DNA of 40,591 bases from Sedimentisphaerales bacterium (GTDB taxonomy: Bacteria; Planctomycetota; Phycisphaerae; Sedimentisphaerales; Anaerohalosphaeraceae): contig JANQGW010000164.1 of assembly GCA_028282905.1 (NCBI GenBank), positions 1 through 40,591 of the forward strand. The letters run 5' to 3'. The position numbers were made by a program, and so were the translations under genes. The notes beneath the pieces were generated by a model. It did not search any database. It saw only the letters and a list, made by a program, of their open reading frames with translations, and was not told the DNA's origin. Below are positions 10,161 through 20,180 of the stretch, in pieces. The stretch's first letter is position 1; every line of letters begins with the position of its first letter.

Positions 10161-12212
10161 TTATTGTTCCCATTCAATCAGCCAGAATCGTGGTGTATCG
10201 AATGAAATCGGCTCATTATAAGTCAGCATATTCACACCGTCTTTTTTATCAATGGACATGGTTGTACATGTCTGCCAGCATCCATCTGCGGACAACAGAC
10301 TGACCTTACGGATCTTGCGATGGTCTGCCAGTTGGAATTTGACTGTTTGCCAAGGGTCCAGCGTCAAATTGAAAAAACCGAGAATCGTCCGGTTAGCACA
10401 ATCCTTTCGGAATGCCAGCGGATAAGCACCATCACCATCGACCAGCAGAGGCATCTTATCTTTTGACAGCCAGCGGATGACAAACTGCATTTGCCGGCGT
10501 CTGATATTTCCATTAAAAGAAACCCCCAACGCAGTTTCATAATCCCAGGCGTGAACAACCACCCGCCCTCCCAGTTTGTTTTCAAACGCCGTCATACAAT
10601 CATATACGGGATTTGTATCCGGATCGACAATTCGGCTGATAACAGTTGCGCCGTTAGCAACCTCTATCTCTGACAGTCTGGCCTTATAGTCAATCGCCGG
10701 AATTAATGTTGTCATATACTCTCGAACCGCACCTCCGAAATCTGTATTGAAATGTTCTTCCGCAGATAACGGGCCGTATTCTTCCAACGGTTTGGAAGGA
10801 AGAATGCTCTTAAGCCCGACATGCTCACCAAAGCCGCGTGCCTGCAGCACTTCAGCCGCCGCGGCGTCCAACAGCAGTCCCCCGCCCAACATCGCCAGAA
10901 TCTCCTCGTCGCTGTACGACTGTAACTGCTGCCCCACTGCCACAGTCGCAGGGCTTTCTTCGTAAACTGTAGGTATCCCCAGACTTTCCAGCATCTGCAT
11001 CGTTGTAAAACCATCTTCAGTCAATCCCAAAAGACCGTCTCCCTGGCGTAAATGGCAGTGATGACCGTATTTGTCATTGTGCAGAAGCCTTACGCCTCTG
11101 TAAACACCGGGTTGCTGAGTGTATTCGGCAATCGCATTGAGATAAGGCTTTTTATCGCCAAGCATCTTACCATAGTGAGCTTCCGCTTCCATGGGTGTTC
11201 CCAGATGATCATAAATATTGATCGCCACGCCTTGTGAACCGAAAGCGAATGAGATCGCCATTTGGAGAAAAGAAAATGTGGTTGTCTTGGAATAACGGGT
11301 AAACGGAACATTTTCCAGTTCGGTGTGCTCGATCGTCCCTTCGGGGCAGCAATAGCGTGTGATCTTAATCGAATCCTGTGAGTGATACAGCCCCCTCATG
11401 GAATCTTCCCAGTAATTACCCATCGTGGGCCGGCTGTACAGCGGAGCAGATGTTTTTGTCAGTGCTTTTGTGAATCCATTCCAGTCACGACCTTCCATGC
11501 AGTGATTTCGCGGGCCGCTGGACATCAGCCCCATGCGGGTTTCAGAAGATACGTCATGGACAATCTGAGCCAGAAAAGCCGCCGTATCAGTCATAATGTC
11601 GGATTCCATTTTCAAAAATTCCTGACGCCAGGGATGGGGTTGGCCCGGTTGGAGTATTGCCTCGACCAACTGCTCCCTTGAAACCGACTGACCAATCCGC
11701 TCGGAAAACTTCTTCAGGTGTAGCGGACAGAAACAGGCATTTTCCCCAAAGGCACGTATATCATCTTCAACCCACATTACTTTTGGCTGCGTCTGTGACA
11801 GCAGCGTCCATGTCTCTGTCATATTGTTCTGCCACACGGAACAGAGCGGACATGCCCGGGCGGTCAGCTCAGTTCCGTCCGGGGTTATAATCGTCTGAAT
11901 ACCGGGAAAGTCCTTCCTGGCATCCCGACCACGATCCGCGTGTCCATGAGTAACCCACGGATTCAGAGAATAAGCAATGCCCAGTTTGTCCATGTCTTCT
12001 TTAATTCTAAACAACTTCTGCTGATAGTATTGAATCCATTCCGGACGCGGATGACCGTGAAAAAATTCCTCTGCATCTATGATGACGATGATTTCGTCCA
12101 CTCCATAACGCGGCAGACAGTCAACCAGTTCCTCCAAGAGTTCATCAAAGCGAAACAGAGGAAGCGACCGCCGCAACGCATACCATGCATATGACTGATT
12201 GGCATGAGACAT
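10161..12212 (-). CDS. Putative GH42-like glycoside hydrolase, no signal peptide
   Basis: The product is 683 residues with an N-terminal TIM-barrel-like domain, a middle alpha/beta domain (about 365-480, starting GVYRGVRLLHNDKYG) resembling the trimerisation domain of clan GH-A beta-galactosidases, and a C-terminal beta region. VMWVEDD (146-151) offers E149 as a candidate catalytic acid. It is followed by a cysteine cluster (C121, C124, C160, C162, H165) that recalls the zinc site of GH42 enzymes. These are pattern similarities, so the family assignment is tentative. No export signal is seen at the N-terminus (MSHANQSYAWYALRRSL), unlike the neighbouring hydrolases, so it probably works inside the cell on imported oligosaccharides. 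Its ATG lies 1 base after the TGA of the upstream fusion gene, which indicates coupled translation. Confidence 0.7.
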   Translation of the reverse strand: MSHANQSYAWYALRRSLPLFRFDELLEELVDCLPRYGVDEIIVIIDAEEFFHGHPRPEWIQYYQQKLFRIKEDMDKLGIAYSLNPWVTHGHADRGRDARKDFPGIQTIITPDGTELTARACPLCSVWQNNMTETWTLLSQTQPKVMWVEDDIRAFGENACFCPLHLKKFSERIGQSVSREQLVEAILQPGQPHPWRQEFLKMESDIMTDTAAFLAQIVHDVSSETRMGLMSSGPRNHCMEGRDWNGFTKALTKTSAPLYSRPTMGNYWEDSMRGLYHSQDSIKITRYCCPEGTIEHTELENVPFTRYSKTTTFSFLQMAISFAFGSQGVAINIYDHLGTPMEAEAHYGKMLGDKKPYLNAIAEYTQQPGVYRGVRLLHNDKYGHHCHLRQGDGLLGLTEDGFTTMQMLESLGIPTVYEESPATVAVGQQLQSYSDEEILAMLGGGLLLDAAAAEVLQARGFGEHVGLKSILPSKPLEEYGPLSAEEHFNTDFGGAVREYMTTLIPAIDYKARLSEIEVANGATVISRIVDPDTNPVYDCMTAFENKLGGRVVVHAWDYETALGVSFNGNIRRRQMQFVIRWLSKDKMPLLVDGDGAYPLAFRKDCANRTILGFFNLTLDPWQTVKFQLADHRKIRKVSLLSADGCWQTCTTMSIDKKDGVNMLTYNEPISFDTPRFWLIEWEQ

Positions 12213-12213
12213 A

Positions 12214-15200
12214 TCAATTAATCCTATTTAATTGGTCATTTTTTCTCAGCAACACTTTCTCTATCTCAGGAAGCATGATTTTGCGGTATGCTTCCAGATT
12301 CGGGTGAACGCCATCAGGAACATATTCGAGAAATTGCTGTAGATTTTCATTGCGTATTTTTTTCCAGTTGGGATAGTGGTCAATCAACAGCAGTCCCCGT
12401 TCGGCAGCCACATCCCGATAGCCTTGGTAATAGGCTGCAATTCGGGGACGTGTTTGAGTCCACTTTTGATTGGCGCCTTCCAAATCGGCAACCGGACTCA
12501 TGGTCTGCAGGATAATCTCCGCATCGGGATTTACCTCCAAAATCGCATCAATCATCTTATTCAGATTGCTCTTCGATTCGGTCAGCGAAATCCCATAGGG
12601 GTTATAGGCATCATTGACAGCAAATTCGATAAAGACAACATCCGGGTTATCTTTGACAACAGTTGGAAGCACATCCAGCCCCGATTTACCCGGCAGGAAT
12701 TTTGATGAGGCGGATGCACCAACGCCACGATTGATGATCGTTACCTGTCCGGGAAATTCATTGCTGATCCATTCTTCGAAAACATCAACCCACCGCCAGC
12801 GCCCTCCCGTCAGACTGGTGCCCATTGTTGCTATTTTAACATCCTGACCCCGTTGTAGTTTCTCAATAAACTGAGCAGGTTGATGAACACTGTTACTCTG
12901 ATGCGGAGCCTCAATTTTCATCCAGGTATAACCATAAGCGGGGATATCAACCGTAATGGCAGCATTGAATTGGCGATCCAGAGTGACTAAGGAAGATTCC
13001 CTGTCCATGACATTGATTCGGGCTTTCATCTTCAGCCCGGTATAGTAAAGCGGCAGTTTGAATTCACGCCGAATTGGCTTGTCCGTCGGATTCCAGATAA
13101 ACGCCAGCCCTCGAGTATCCAGTTCAGGATTCACATGCATCATGCAGTCCAGATCGCGTCCGTCCGGGCGGCGAACATGGATGATATCGCTGTTGAGGAT
13201 GGAATAATTGTCACGATAAAAATCCACCCACTTTTCTACGACCTGCTTTGTCTGCTCGGTATCATAAAGGCGGTATCCGCGGTAACAGGCCATAATGCCC
13301 ATTCCGAAATACTGTCCGAGCACGGAGTCATAGGCCTCAAGATGCTCACTGAGCGGTTCCATTGTGCTTTCCGGCCCGCCTCCGTAAACGGGTGTTAACG
13401 GCAGTGCATGATAGCACATGCTCGGCGTTCGCCACCAAGTCCCATCATAAATATTCTGCCGGGCGATGAGGGCCTGCTGCTTCCTTGGGAGAGTCCAATT
13501 TGCCTCTTTGTACCCCATCGGGCTTTTTCGGCCGCCGGAAGCATAGTACCAATCCGGGGTGATGATGTAGATCCCTTTGTCCATGCATTTTTCATAGAAT
13601 TTGCATTGCTGCTCCCAATTGACACGCCAGGAATCATCCCTGCCCGTATGTAACGGATGGTTCGTTTTTTCACACCGGTAACCATGATACGGTCCATCCG
13701 TTTCAATACAGTCCATGCCGGTTTTTTCCATGAAACCGATCACTTGATCGAAATACTTGTCTCCAAATTCGGAACCCAGGCACAAACTGCGTCCATAGGC
13801 CGGAGGCGAAGCATCATGCTCACCATTGCCGTAACTGCGAGACGAACAAAACAGAATGTACGCACCGGTCTTGATCCCCTTACTGTGAGCATAGTCAAAA
13901 TCAGACTTAATCCGGGCAATATATTTCGGATCGGTACTCATCATGTTGAATCCGCTGCCGAACGTCAGAACGATCATATCGAATCCGACAGCGGCGCATT
14001 GATCAACGGCAGCCCGGATTGCCTCTGACTTGTCACTAAGGATGTGCATGTAAACCAGGTTTTCCTGCGTCCAGGGCATCAGCGTTCGATACAATTTACG
14101 TCTGCCCAAGCCCTTGCGGTCTTCATCCATGCTGTCCTGCAGCAGCAGCCATGAATTAAACGTACTCCAGGACTGACCGGCTGTGAGTGTTTTAGCCGGC
14201 CCTTCCGGATACTGAACCTGCATCAGGGAACGAGAGCGATATTCACCCTGCCATTCGGGGTGGCCTCCAAAGTAAACCGAGGCATCCTCAAGTTCCTTCT
14301 GACTCCAGTATCGCAAACGGTAGTCACTCATGCGCTCGGTATAGATGGGGCCGGAATCGGTACGAAATTCCGAATCAACATACCAGCGAACCGGGGTTGC
14401 GTGAAAATGGTTGTATTCGCTTTCAACATACACCTTATCTGCATTTTCATCCGCAAATGCCAGTTCCTCAATCAAAGTACGTTCGAGGGTAACCGCATTG
14501 TCGCCGTTTTGCTCAAATACCAGTGATTTTCCAATAAGCGGGATTCCATCATAGATTTCATATTGGACCGTAACCTTCAGTCCTTTCAGTTCCGGCATGG
14601 ATTCGGGAGCCATATAATCCATCGAAACCCGCAATCCTTTCGGCGGCCAGGGTGCATCATCAGCCTTTGTCATGGGTTTCCACTGCAACCAGGCTTGGGG
14701 TTTGCCAAGACGGATGCGTGTTAACTGAAATGCCTGGGGATCGGCAACCATATCCTCCAACCATTCTTCCAGATAATAGTTGGCGACATATTTGGAACGG
14801 CCGCGTCCCTTATGCCCGGACGCCATCGACGGAAACCGCATTCCCCCAACAAGAATTTTTCGGCCGTCAATGGTGATGGTCGCTTCGGGTTTAATCGAAC
14901 GCAGAAACTCGATCCCGGCCGGTTCGTGACGGAGACTATAGCAAACCATGTTTTCAGACAAGAAAAACTTACGCGTAGCCAAACCATTAGCCAGAACACA
15001 CATGGCAGACATCCCATCTTCAGCGACCTTCACCTGAAAAGTGGACTTCTCGGCACAACGGTCAACGAGCCAGTCTCCATCGTGTTGTGGAATGCTGATG
15101 ACATCTGTGACCGGTACTCCCTGCAGTGCAGCCTTAAAACGCGCTTTTCTTTTCGCAACGGATTCCCGATATATCTTTTCCAGTTTTTTATAATCAATCA

Positions 15201-15876
15201 GGAAATCTTTTGTAACCTCGAAACCCTTCTCGCCGATTCCCGACAGCCGAACTTCGCTGATATCACCGGCGAAAAACTCACGGCCGCCCCCCATATCGCC
15301 AATCGAGAAATTGGCATTGATTCCGGTCGAAGCAGGAAAAGTGTCTACTTGTTTGCCGTCTAAATACAATTGCTGCTTCCTGGAACTGTAAACCATTGCC
15401 AGATGGGTCCATTGGCCGGGGACAACATTGCCCATTGGGGTAAACCCGCGTCCTCCGACAAACGCCCCCCACTGCGTTCCCTGCTGAACCAGATTGTAAC
15501 CGCGAGCGCCATCGCCCAACGATACCACGCCGTGCAAGCCTGTTTGGTTCGATTGTCCGGCCCTGACCCAGGCCTCCAGCACAAAGTGAGAAGCCGGGCT
15601 CTTAATGCCGCCGTTCAACTGATAAGCCGCCGATTTACCGTCAAACTGCAGTGCCCGTCCGTCCTGCTCGTTGGGTGGAATGTTCATATAACGTGGCGCA
15701 CCTTTACGAGCCAGATGGTATTGATTGCCTGCAAGATTTTTCAATTGCTGCGGCCCCTGAACCTGGCCAAGGGCGTCTTTGTCCGTTAAACGATAATGAG
15801 CGATAACCTGAAGATCGGCAAACGCCGTTATTGACAGGATTAACAGTATCGTGACTACCATGATTGTGTTTTTCAT
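12214..15876 (-). CDS. Exported LamG - glycoside hydrolase-like - SGNH esterase fusion
   Basis: I chose the ATG at 15876 over the one at 15897: AAGG lies 6 bases upstream and a signal peptide follows (1-20, ending TAFA). The product is 1220 residues. A LamG/concanavalin-like domain (about 22-220) comes first. It is followed by a beta-sandwich (about 255-560) and a TIM-barrel region (about 600-890) with FDMIVLTFGSGF and IETDGP (725-729), where D727 is a candidate nucleophile as in alpha-galactosidase-like barrels. A C-terminal SGNH hydrolase occupies about 1012-1210, with GTSLT (S1021), NRGVGA, AVND (N1088) and DGVHP (D1188, H1191). The combination suggests that one protein both deacylates and cleaves a glycan. 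The exact GH family is not recognised. Operator copy 2 lies upstream at 15952-15969. Confidence 0.82.
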   Translation of the reverse strand: MKNTIMVVTILLILSITAFADLQVIAHYRLTDKDALGQVQGPQQLKNLAGNQYHLARKGAPRYMNIPPNEQDGRALQFDGKSAAYQLNGGIKSPASHFVLEAWVRAGQSNQTGLHGVVSLGDGARGYNLVQQGTQWGAFVGGRGFTPMGNVVPGQWTHLAMVYSSRKQQLYLDGKQVDTFPASTGINANFSIGDMGGGREFFAGDISEVRLSGIGEKGFEVTKDFLIDYKKLEKIYRESVAKRKARFKAALQGVPVTDVISIPQHDGDWLVDRCAEKSTFQVKVAEDGMSAMCVLANGLATRKFFLSENMVCYSLRHEPAGIEFLRSIKPEATITIDGRKILVGGMRFPSMASGHKGRGRSKYVANYYLEEWLEDMVADPQAFQLTRIRLGKPQAWLQWKPMTKADDAPWPPKGLRVSMDYMAPESMPELKGLKVTVQYEIYDGIPLIGKSLVFEQNGDNAVTLERTLIEELAFADENADKVYVESEYNHFHATPVRWYVDSEFRTDSGPIYTERMSDYRLRYWSQKELEDASVYFGGHPEWQGEYRSRSLMQVQYPEGPAKTLTAGQSWSTFNSWLLLQDSMDEDRKGLGRRKLYRTLMPWTQENLVYMHILSDKSEAIRAAVDQCAAVGFDMIVLTFGSGFNMMSTDPKYIARIKSDFDYAHSKGIKTGAYILFCSSRSYGNGEHDASPPAYGRSLCLGSEFGDKYFDQVIGFMEKTGMDCIETDGPYHGYRCEKTNHPLHTGRDDSWRVNWEQQCKFYEKCMDKGIYIITPDWYYASGGRKSPMGYKEANWTLPRKQQALIARQNIYDGTWWRTPSMCYHALPLTPVYGGGPESTMEPLSEHLEAYDSVLGQYFGMGIMACYRGYRLYDTEQTKQVVEKWVDFYRDNYSILNSDIIHVRRPDGRDLDCMMHVNPELDTRGLAFIWNPTDKPIRREFKLPLYYTGLKMKARINVMDRESSLVTLDRQFNAAITVDIPAYGYTWMKIEAPHQSNSVHQPAQFIEKLQRGQDVKIATMGTSLTGGRWRWVDVFEEWISNEFPGQVTIINRGVGASASSKFLPGKSGLDVLPTVVKDNPDVVFIEFAVNDAYNPYGISLTESKSNLNKMIDAILEVNPDAEIILQTMSPVADLEGANQKWTQTRPRIAAYYQGYRDVAAERGLLLIDHYPNWKKIRNENLQQFLEYVPDGVHPNLEAYRKIMLPEIEKVLLRKNDQLNRIN

Positions 15877-15951
15877 TTCAAGCCTTTCTCGTATCATAAA
15901 AAATTACACAGTCTTTATGCTCGTATTCCACTGTCTACCCCCTTCTAAAAT

Positions 15952-15969
15952 AAATACAACGTGTTATCT
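15952..15969 (+). promoter_or_regulatory. Palindromic operator, copy 2
   Basis: The plus strand reads AAATACAACGTGTTATCT, one mismatch from the consensus ARATACCACGTGTTATCT. It lies in the 140-base gap between the (alpha/alpha)6 GH gene and the LamG-GH-SGNH gene, 75 bases before the start of the latter. This suggests that the right and left halves of the locus can be controlled separately. Confidence 0.6.
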
Positions 15970-15991
15970 GTAAATGTAATAGTTTGCTTTT

Positions 15992-16020
15992 CATATACAC
16001 ATTATTCTTATCATGGTCAA
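15992..16020 (-). promoter_or_regulatory. Possible internal promoter before the fusion gene
   Basis: On the minus strand TTGACC (16015-16020) overlaps the stop codon of the preceding gene and TATATG (15992-15997) follows after 17 bases. The start would be near 15985, placing operator copy 2 about 16-33 bases downstream, in a roadblock position. The -10 match is only fair. Confidence 0.35.
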
Positions 16021-17642
16021 TTCGGCAATTTAGCTTTTAGTGGAGTCAGTGCAGGAGATGATGCAAGCAACTTGCCGTCTGCATAGATACCTAAGCCCTT
16101 GTTCCGGTTGTAGTGTTTTCCGGTTTTGTCCCATAAGATTGTTACGATGTGACCATGGTAGAGGACATTATCCAGGCAGAAGTAATCCCACTGTTCTTCC
16201 GGCAGAAGCGGATTGACCTCAAGAATGTCATCCGGCCGCGGTGTCAGACCAACCAGCCCGGTGATGATCAGATCACAGTAGGCAGAATGATTGTAATCCT
16301 TACCGCGTTCCTTGCCACCCCGCTGGGCCTGCCAGCCCCAGTTTTTTAAACGAGTCCGGGAAATCCATTCACCGGTAAAGGGGTTGATGTTTTCGTCAAT
16401 CCACGGAACCACCTTGCCGTCCTTCCGGGTGCGGGCATGGCACTTTGTGTAGATATTCAGCAAATCAAAATAATCCTCTGCTGTCACAACTTCCTGAGTG
16501 TATTTTCGAATCACATTTGCCATCGCCCTCAAGGTGATGCTGGTTGACAGCGGCCAGCTTGGGCCGTTCCATTGGCACTCGTGGCCTTCGTAAGAGACGG
16601 CAAACCGCGGATGCCGCTGTTCAGCCGTCGTCGGCCCGTATGGGGCATAGAAGCCCTTGGGATCCATAATCTGTTTCCAGGCCGCTTGATACTTGCTGTT
16701 ATCCGGCGGAATGTTGAAATACCACGGCGTATAACCATGTAATTCCCTAACATCTATCAGCGACGGCTTAACAGTCTTCTTATTTTCTTCGTTCTGAGGT
16801 TTTATATTTGGCAAAATCTTGAAAAATTGTGCCTCGTCATCCCATAGATGCTCAAGAATGAGTTGACGCAGGCGCTTGGCCTTTGCTGTGTATTCTACCT
16901 GGAGCTCACTGTTATTGGCCATCCCGGCAATCTTTGCAATCGCGACCGCGTCACCGTACATATAGGAATTGATTGTTGCACGTTTGCCGTGACCACCAAT
17001 GCTGACTTCCATACCGTCATTTCCATCCCATTGCCAGAATAGACCGTCATCGGCTAAACGCTCCTTTTCCCAGACCTGATAATACCGAATAAGGTCATCG
17101 AGCAATTCTGTAATGAATCCGGCGTTGTGATTAACCAAATAGCGGTGATACATGGCATCGGCCAGCCATGTGCTGTACTGATTGGGTGAACCGCCCTTAC
17201 GAAAATAAAAAATCGCATAATCGTCAAGGAATGTCTGGTCGTGCAGCCAGCGGCCCTCGTAGAACTGATGCCCCGCCGGGCAATTGATGGTGTTATGCTT
17301 TTTGGACCAGGGAACCTTGGGCAGAAATTCCGTCACCACAAAACCATCGGGCGTGCGTTTGATATGCTTCCGATAAGTCCACCAGCGGAAATACCAGGTA
17401 CGCTCAAAATTCTTGTCAGGGCATTCAAACAAAGGAATATTCTTTTGAAGAAAATCCCATGTCTGGACATTAGGATATGTGTTTTTGTAAAGCTCTTCGT
17501 CATTCGTATTAAAGGTGTCGATATAGGTCTTGAAAGTCTCCGATTTCAGTATCGATGCGTCAACGGATGAGATACATAACATCTCAACGGACAGCAAGCT
17601 AACCACACAAAGCTTCAAAATCAATCTTTCTCTTTCACTCAT
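16017..17642 (-). CDS. Exported (alpha/alpha)6-barrel glycoside hydrolase, GH63/MGH1-like
   Basis: This 541-residue protein begins with a plausible signal peptide (about 1-30, ending SSVDAS). The rest is helix-rich with clan GH-G-like landmarks: FWQWDGNDGMEVS (202-214, with D209 and E212 as candidate active-site acids), EGHECQWNGPSWPLSTS in the second half, and the C-terminal stretch GLVGLTPRPDDILEVNPLLP. These resemble mannosylglycerate hydrolase-like and GH63 glucosidase-like proteins. The substrate is uncertain; an alpha-linked hexose is the most likely target for this fold. It is third in a run after GH89 and the TIM-barrel lipoprotein, with a 46-base gap to the latter. Confidence 0.75.
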   Translation of the reverse strand: MSERERLILKLCVVSLLSVEMLCISSVDASILKSETFKTYIDTFNTNDEELYKNTYPNVQTWDFLQKNIPLFECPDKNFERTWYFRWWTYRKHIKRTPDGFVVTEFLPKVPWSKKHNTINCPAGHQFYEGRWLHDQTFLDDYAIFYFRKGGSPNQYSTWLADAMYHRYLVNHNAGFITELLDDLIRYYQVWEKERLADDGLFWQWDGNDGMEVSIGGHGKRATINSYMYGDAVAIAKIAGMANNSELQVEYTAKAKRLRQLILEHLWDDEAQFFKILPNIKPQNEENKKTVKPSLIDVRELHGYTPWYFNIPPDNSKYQAAWKQIMDPKGFYAPYGPTTAEQRHPRFAVSYEGHECQWNGPSWPLSTSITLRAMANVIRKYTQEVVTAEDYFDLLNIYTKCHARTRKDGKVVPWIDENINPFTGEWISRTRLKNWGWQAQRGGKERGKDYNHSAYCDLIITGLVGLTPRPDDILEVNPLLPEEQWDYFCLDNVLYHGHIVTILWDKTGKHYNRNKGLGIYADGKLLASSPALTPLKAKLPN

Positions 17643-17688
17643 AAATTCCCCAATAGACTCCTTAGCTGAAATGCCTTATATTCACACC

Positions 17689-20148
17689 TCAATACTTTTT
17701 GACATTTTTAAATTCAGCCTTCAGGCGATGAGCAACGCCGATGGTTCGCAGCTCAATTTTCAATTTCTGTTCGGCTGATGAATCCGCCCAGTTCAATTTG
17801 ACTTCCTGCTCTCCAGCAAGCACCCTTGGTGACGTTATTGAAGCGGTGCGAAGTTCTTTCCAGTTTCCGTTATAAACAGAAGCTTTTCCTTTGCTGGCAA
17901 AGCGAATAATTTCTCCAGGTTTAAGCTCATCGCATATTTCTGCACCATTGATAGATAATGCTTTAACCACTTGTTTACTGGTATTTTGAATAATAAAGCT
18001 AAGCGCCTGTGGATGATGTGGGTTATCTAATGTAAAATTCTTATTCTCGACAGAAACGTTTGCTTTGAATGAATAAACCGGATAAAGCTCCCATTCATTG
18101 TCACTGATAGTTTTCAGATGAAATTCTTTTGAAATATCCTGAAGCGACGGCTTAAGCTCTGACGGAAATGCCCCCGCCATGCGAGCCTTCTCCCATTCAC
18201 GAATAGTAGTTAAGATATCCTGCAGATTATTCTGCTGGCCGGTAGATTTGATCGCCTTACTCTCGTCGAGAATCTGATTGGCCGCAAAACTCAGGTTCGT
18301 CACGAGAGCAAACCCGGCATCAAAACCCGCAGCCCGTGCCAGCAGCCATTCCGCATCCTCAACACTGGTATTACCGCGGAGAGCAAACCATCCAAGCATT
18401 CTCGGCATCAGATTACGAGTATAAAAGTACTGGTTTTTCAACCTGTAAAGAGTCTGACTTTCGCGGAATCCGGCATACCATGGCTCCCCCCAGTTCATAC
18501 GGGTATACATATGCCAATTGTAATGCCCCGGATTACTCGCATCGTTAATCACCTTTCCTTTCAGTTCCGGTTTCAGCTTGTCATACCAGGCTTTGGTAAA
18601 GAGCGTTCGCCCGTACTGCCCCATCCCCGTGGACCAGTTGCCTTCGAGACCATCAAAGGAAAGCTGCTTGGCACCGGTATAATTACAGAACTCGGCAATA
18701 CGCTCTGCCTCTTCGATGCCAAGTTCCATATTGGTCAGAAAGACCTTGTATCCATGATCCATCAATTTGCCGACAGTTGCCCCTTTGGAATGCGATACCG
18801 CTGTTGTCCCGAAAGCCTCGCGTGCGCAGCCAAGCAGATTCCATGGTGCAGATTCGCTGACAGATTGGTATTGAATTAACTCGGTACCAATCATAACAGT
18901 GTTCAGTGTCGTTTTTTTCGTAAAAAAGTCCGGGTTTTCAACGGGGATCGTTTTAGCAGAAGCATCGATGCCTTGGGAAAGTGTCGTTTCACCGATTTTG
19001 GCAAGCCGTTTATCCGGCACGGGAGTGACATACCGATCATTGGTGCCGGTGAAATTGGAGAGCGTATGGAAACCAATATTGATGCCTTGTTTACGGGCTT
19101 GGTCCACACATAGCTTAAAGCCGTCCCAGCCATTTGGAAAATGATCCGTCCTTAATTTAAAGTGTCCCCAGCTCGAGAACGGGCCGCTGTGATAAAGAGT
19201 CTCCTGGCCGGAAACTTTCGTGATCTCTATCGCTTCTTTAATGTTATGTTCACCAAAATCCATAATGATATAAGAAGCTGTTGCCTCCTTGGCGGTCTTG
19301 GCCCATTTTCCGTTAATCGTCGGATGCGGCAGGCCTTCGGCTACTTCAATTTCTCCAATCACATCCAGAGCATCATCTGCCGGACAACCAAATAAAGCGA
19401 TCTTAGAACCGACAACCCCGCCGTCTTGATAAGCCGGAGCGACATATTTCTTATGTCCCCAGTTTTCAATAATCCGGTCTTTGGATCGATTACGGGTATA
19501 GGCACTGATACGGCTGCCGTACTTTTCAGCCGTCGCCGCATTACCGCGATAGATGTGTTTCCCTTTGTAGTCCAGGCTTATGTCTTTGAAGTTACCGCTG
19601 TCGAAAATATCATACATTGGCATCACGTCATCTTCTTTAGCTGGATATCCACCGATGGTTTTAGGATTTAAGGCTTGTATGCCGATAGCATAATCACTGT
19701 TACGAACAACACCGATACATTCGCCGATAGTCTCCTTAATTGTCGTCGGGTAAGGCCCCCACAGTACCAACTCAACCTTATCAAGCGGACTCACCGAAAC
19801 AACTTCAAAGGTAATGTGGGACATTCTTTCTTCAACTACCACTTCAACTTTAACGCCAACCTTGTCATAATCCAGCAGGATCTTTTGGCCATTTCGGGTC
19901 ATTGACGCAGGTATATACAATGTACCGGCAGAACGAATCGTCAACAGTGGAGCCGGTTGGCCTTCCGGCAAATACTCCTTTCCGGAAGCTGAATCTATCA
20001 AAGAAGTAATCTGCCCTTTTTCCAGATGAACCTGAAGCATCTCTGTCTGCAACACATTTGTCGCTATTCGGTTGGCATAGCTGCAACTTAACAAAACTCC
20101 ACAAACCAGAAATAACGATACCACACGAAAAGCCTCATATTTCTTCAT
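17689..20148 (-). CDS. Putative TIM-barrel glycoside hydrolase lipoprotein with an inserted beta module
   Basis: The 819-residue product starts after a good binding site (AAGGGA) and has a lipoprotein-like signal, LLSC with C22. A beta-rich N-terminal domain (about 30-280) is followed by what looks like a TIM barrel (about 290-640). The barrel includes GFHTLSNFTGTNDRY and QLSFDGLEGNW, in which D499 and E502 are candidate catalytic residues. A compact beta module (about 388-460) interrupts the barrel; its pattern TLSQGIDASAKTIPV ... IGTELIQY ... GCAREAFGTTAVSH resembles modules common in phage tail proteins. The C-terminus is an Ig-like beta region. I do not recognise an established GH family. 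It lies 32 bases after GH89 and probably acts on the same glycan outside the cytoplasm. Confidence 0.68.
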   Translation of the reverse strand: MKKYEAFRVVSLFLVCGVLLSCSYANRIATNVLQTEMLQVHLEKGQITSLIDSASGKEYLPEGQPAPLLTIRSAGTLYIPASMTRNGQKILLDYDKVGVKVEVVVEERMSHITFEVVSVSPLDKVELVLWGPYPTTIKETIGECIGVVRNSDYAIGIQALNPKTIGGYPAKEDDVMPMYDIFDSGNFKDISLDYKGKHIYRGNAATAEKYGSRISAYTRNRSKDRIIENWGHKKYVAPAYQDGGVVGSKIALFGCPADDALDVIGEIEVAEGLPHPTINGKWAKTAKEATASYIIMDFGEHNIKEAIEITKVSGQETLYHSGPFSSWGHFKLRTDHFPNGWDGFKLCVDQARKQGINIGFHTLSNFTGTNDRYVTPVPDKRLAKIGETTLSQGIDASAKTIPVENPDFFTKKTTLNTVMIGTELIQYQSVSESAPWNLLGCAREAFGTTAVSHSKGATVGKLMDHGYKVFLTNMELGIEEAERIAEFCNYTGAKQLSFDGLEGNWSTGMGQYGRTLFTKAWYDKLKPELKGKVINDASNPGHYNWHMYTRMNWGEPWYAGFRESQTLYRLKNQYFYTRNLMPRMLGWFALRGNTSVEDAEWLLARAAGFDAGFALVTNLSFAANQILDESKAIKSTGQQNNLQDILTTIREWEKARMAGAFPSELKPSLQDISKEFHLKTISDNEWELYPVYSFKANVSVENKNFTLDNPHHPQALSFIIQNTSKQVVKALSINGAEICDELKPGEIIRFASKGKASVYNGNWKELRTASITSPRVLAGEQEVKLNWADSSAEQKLKIELRTIGVAHRLKAEFKNVKKY

Positions 20149-20180
20149 ATCGATTCCCTTGCCTGAGCCAATTCTTTTCC

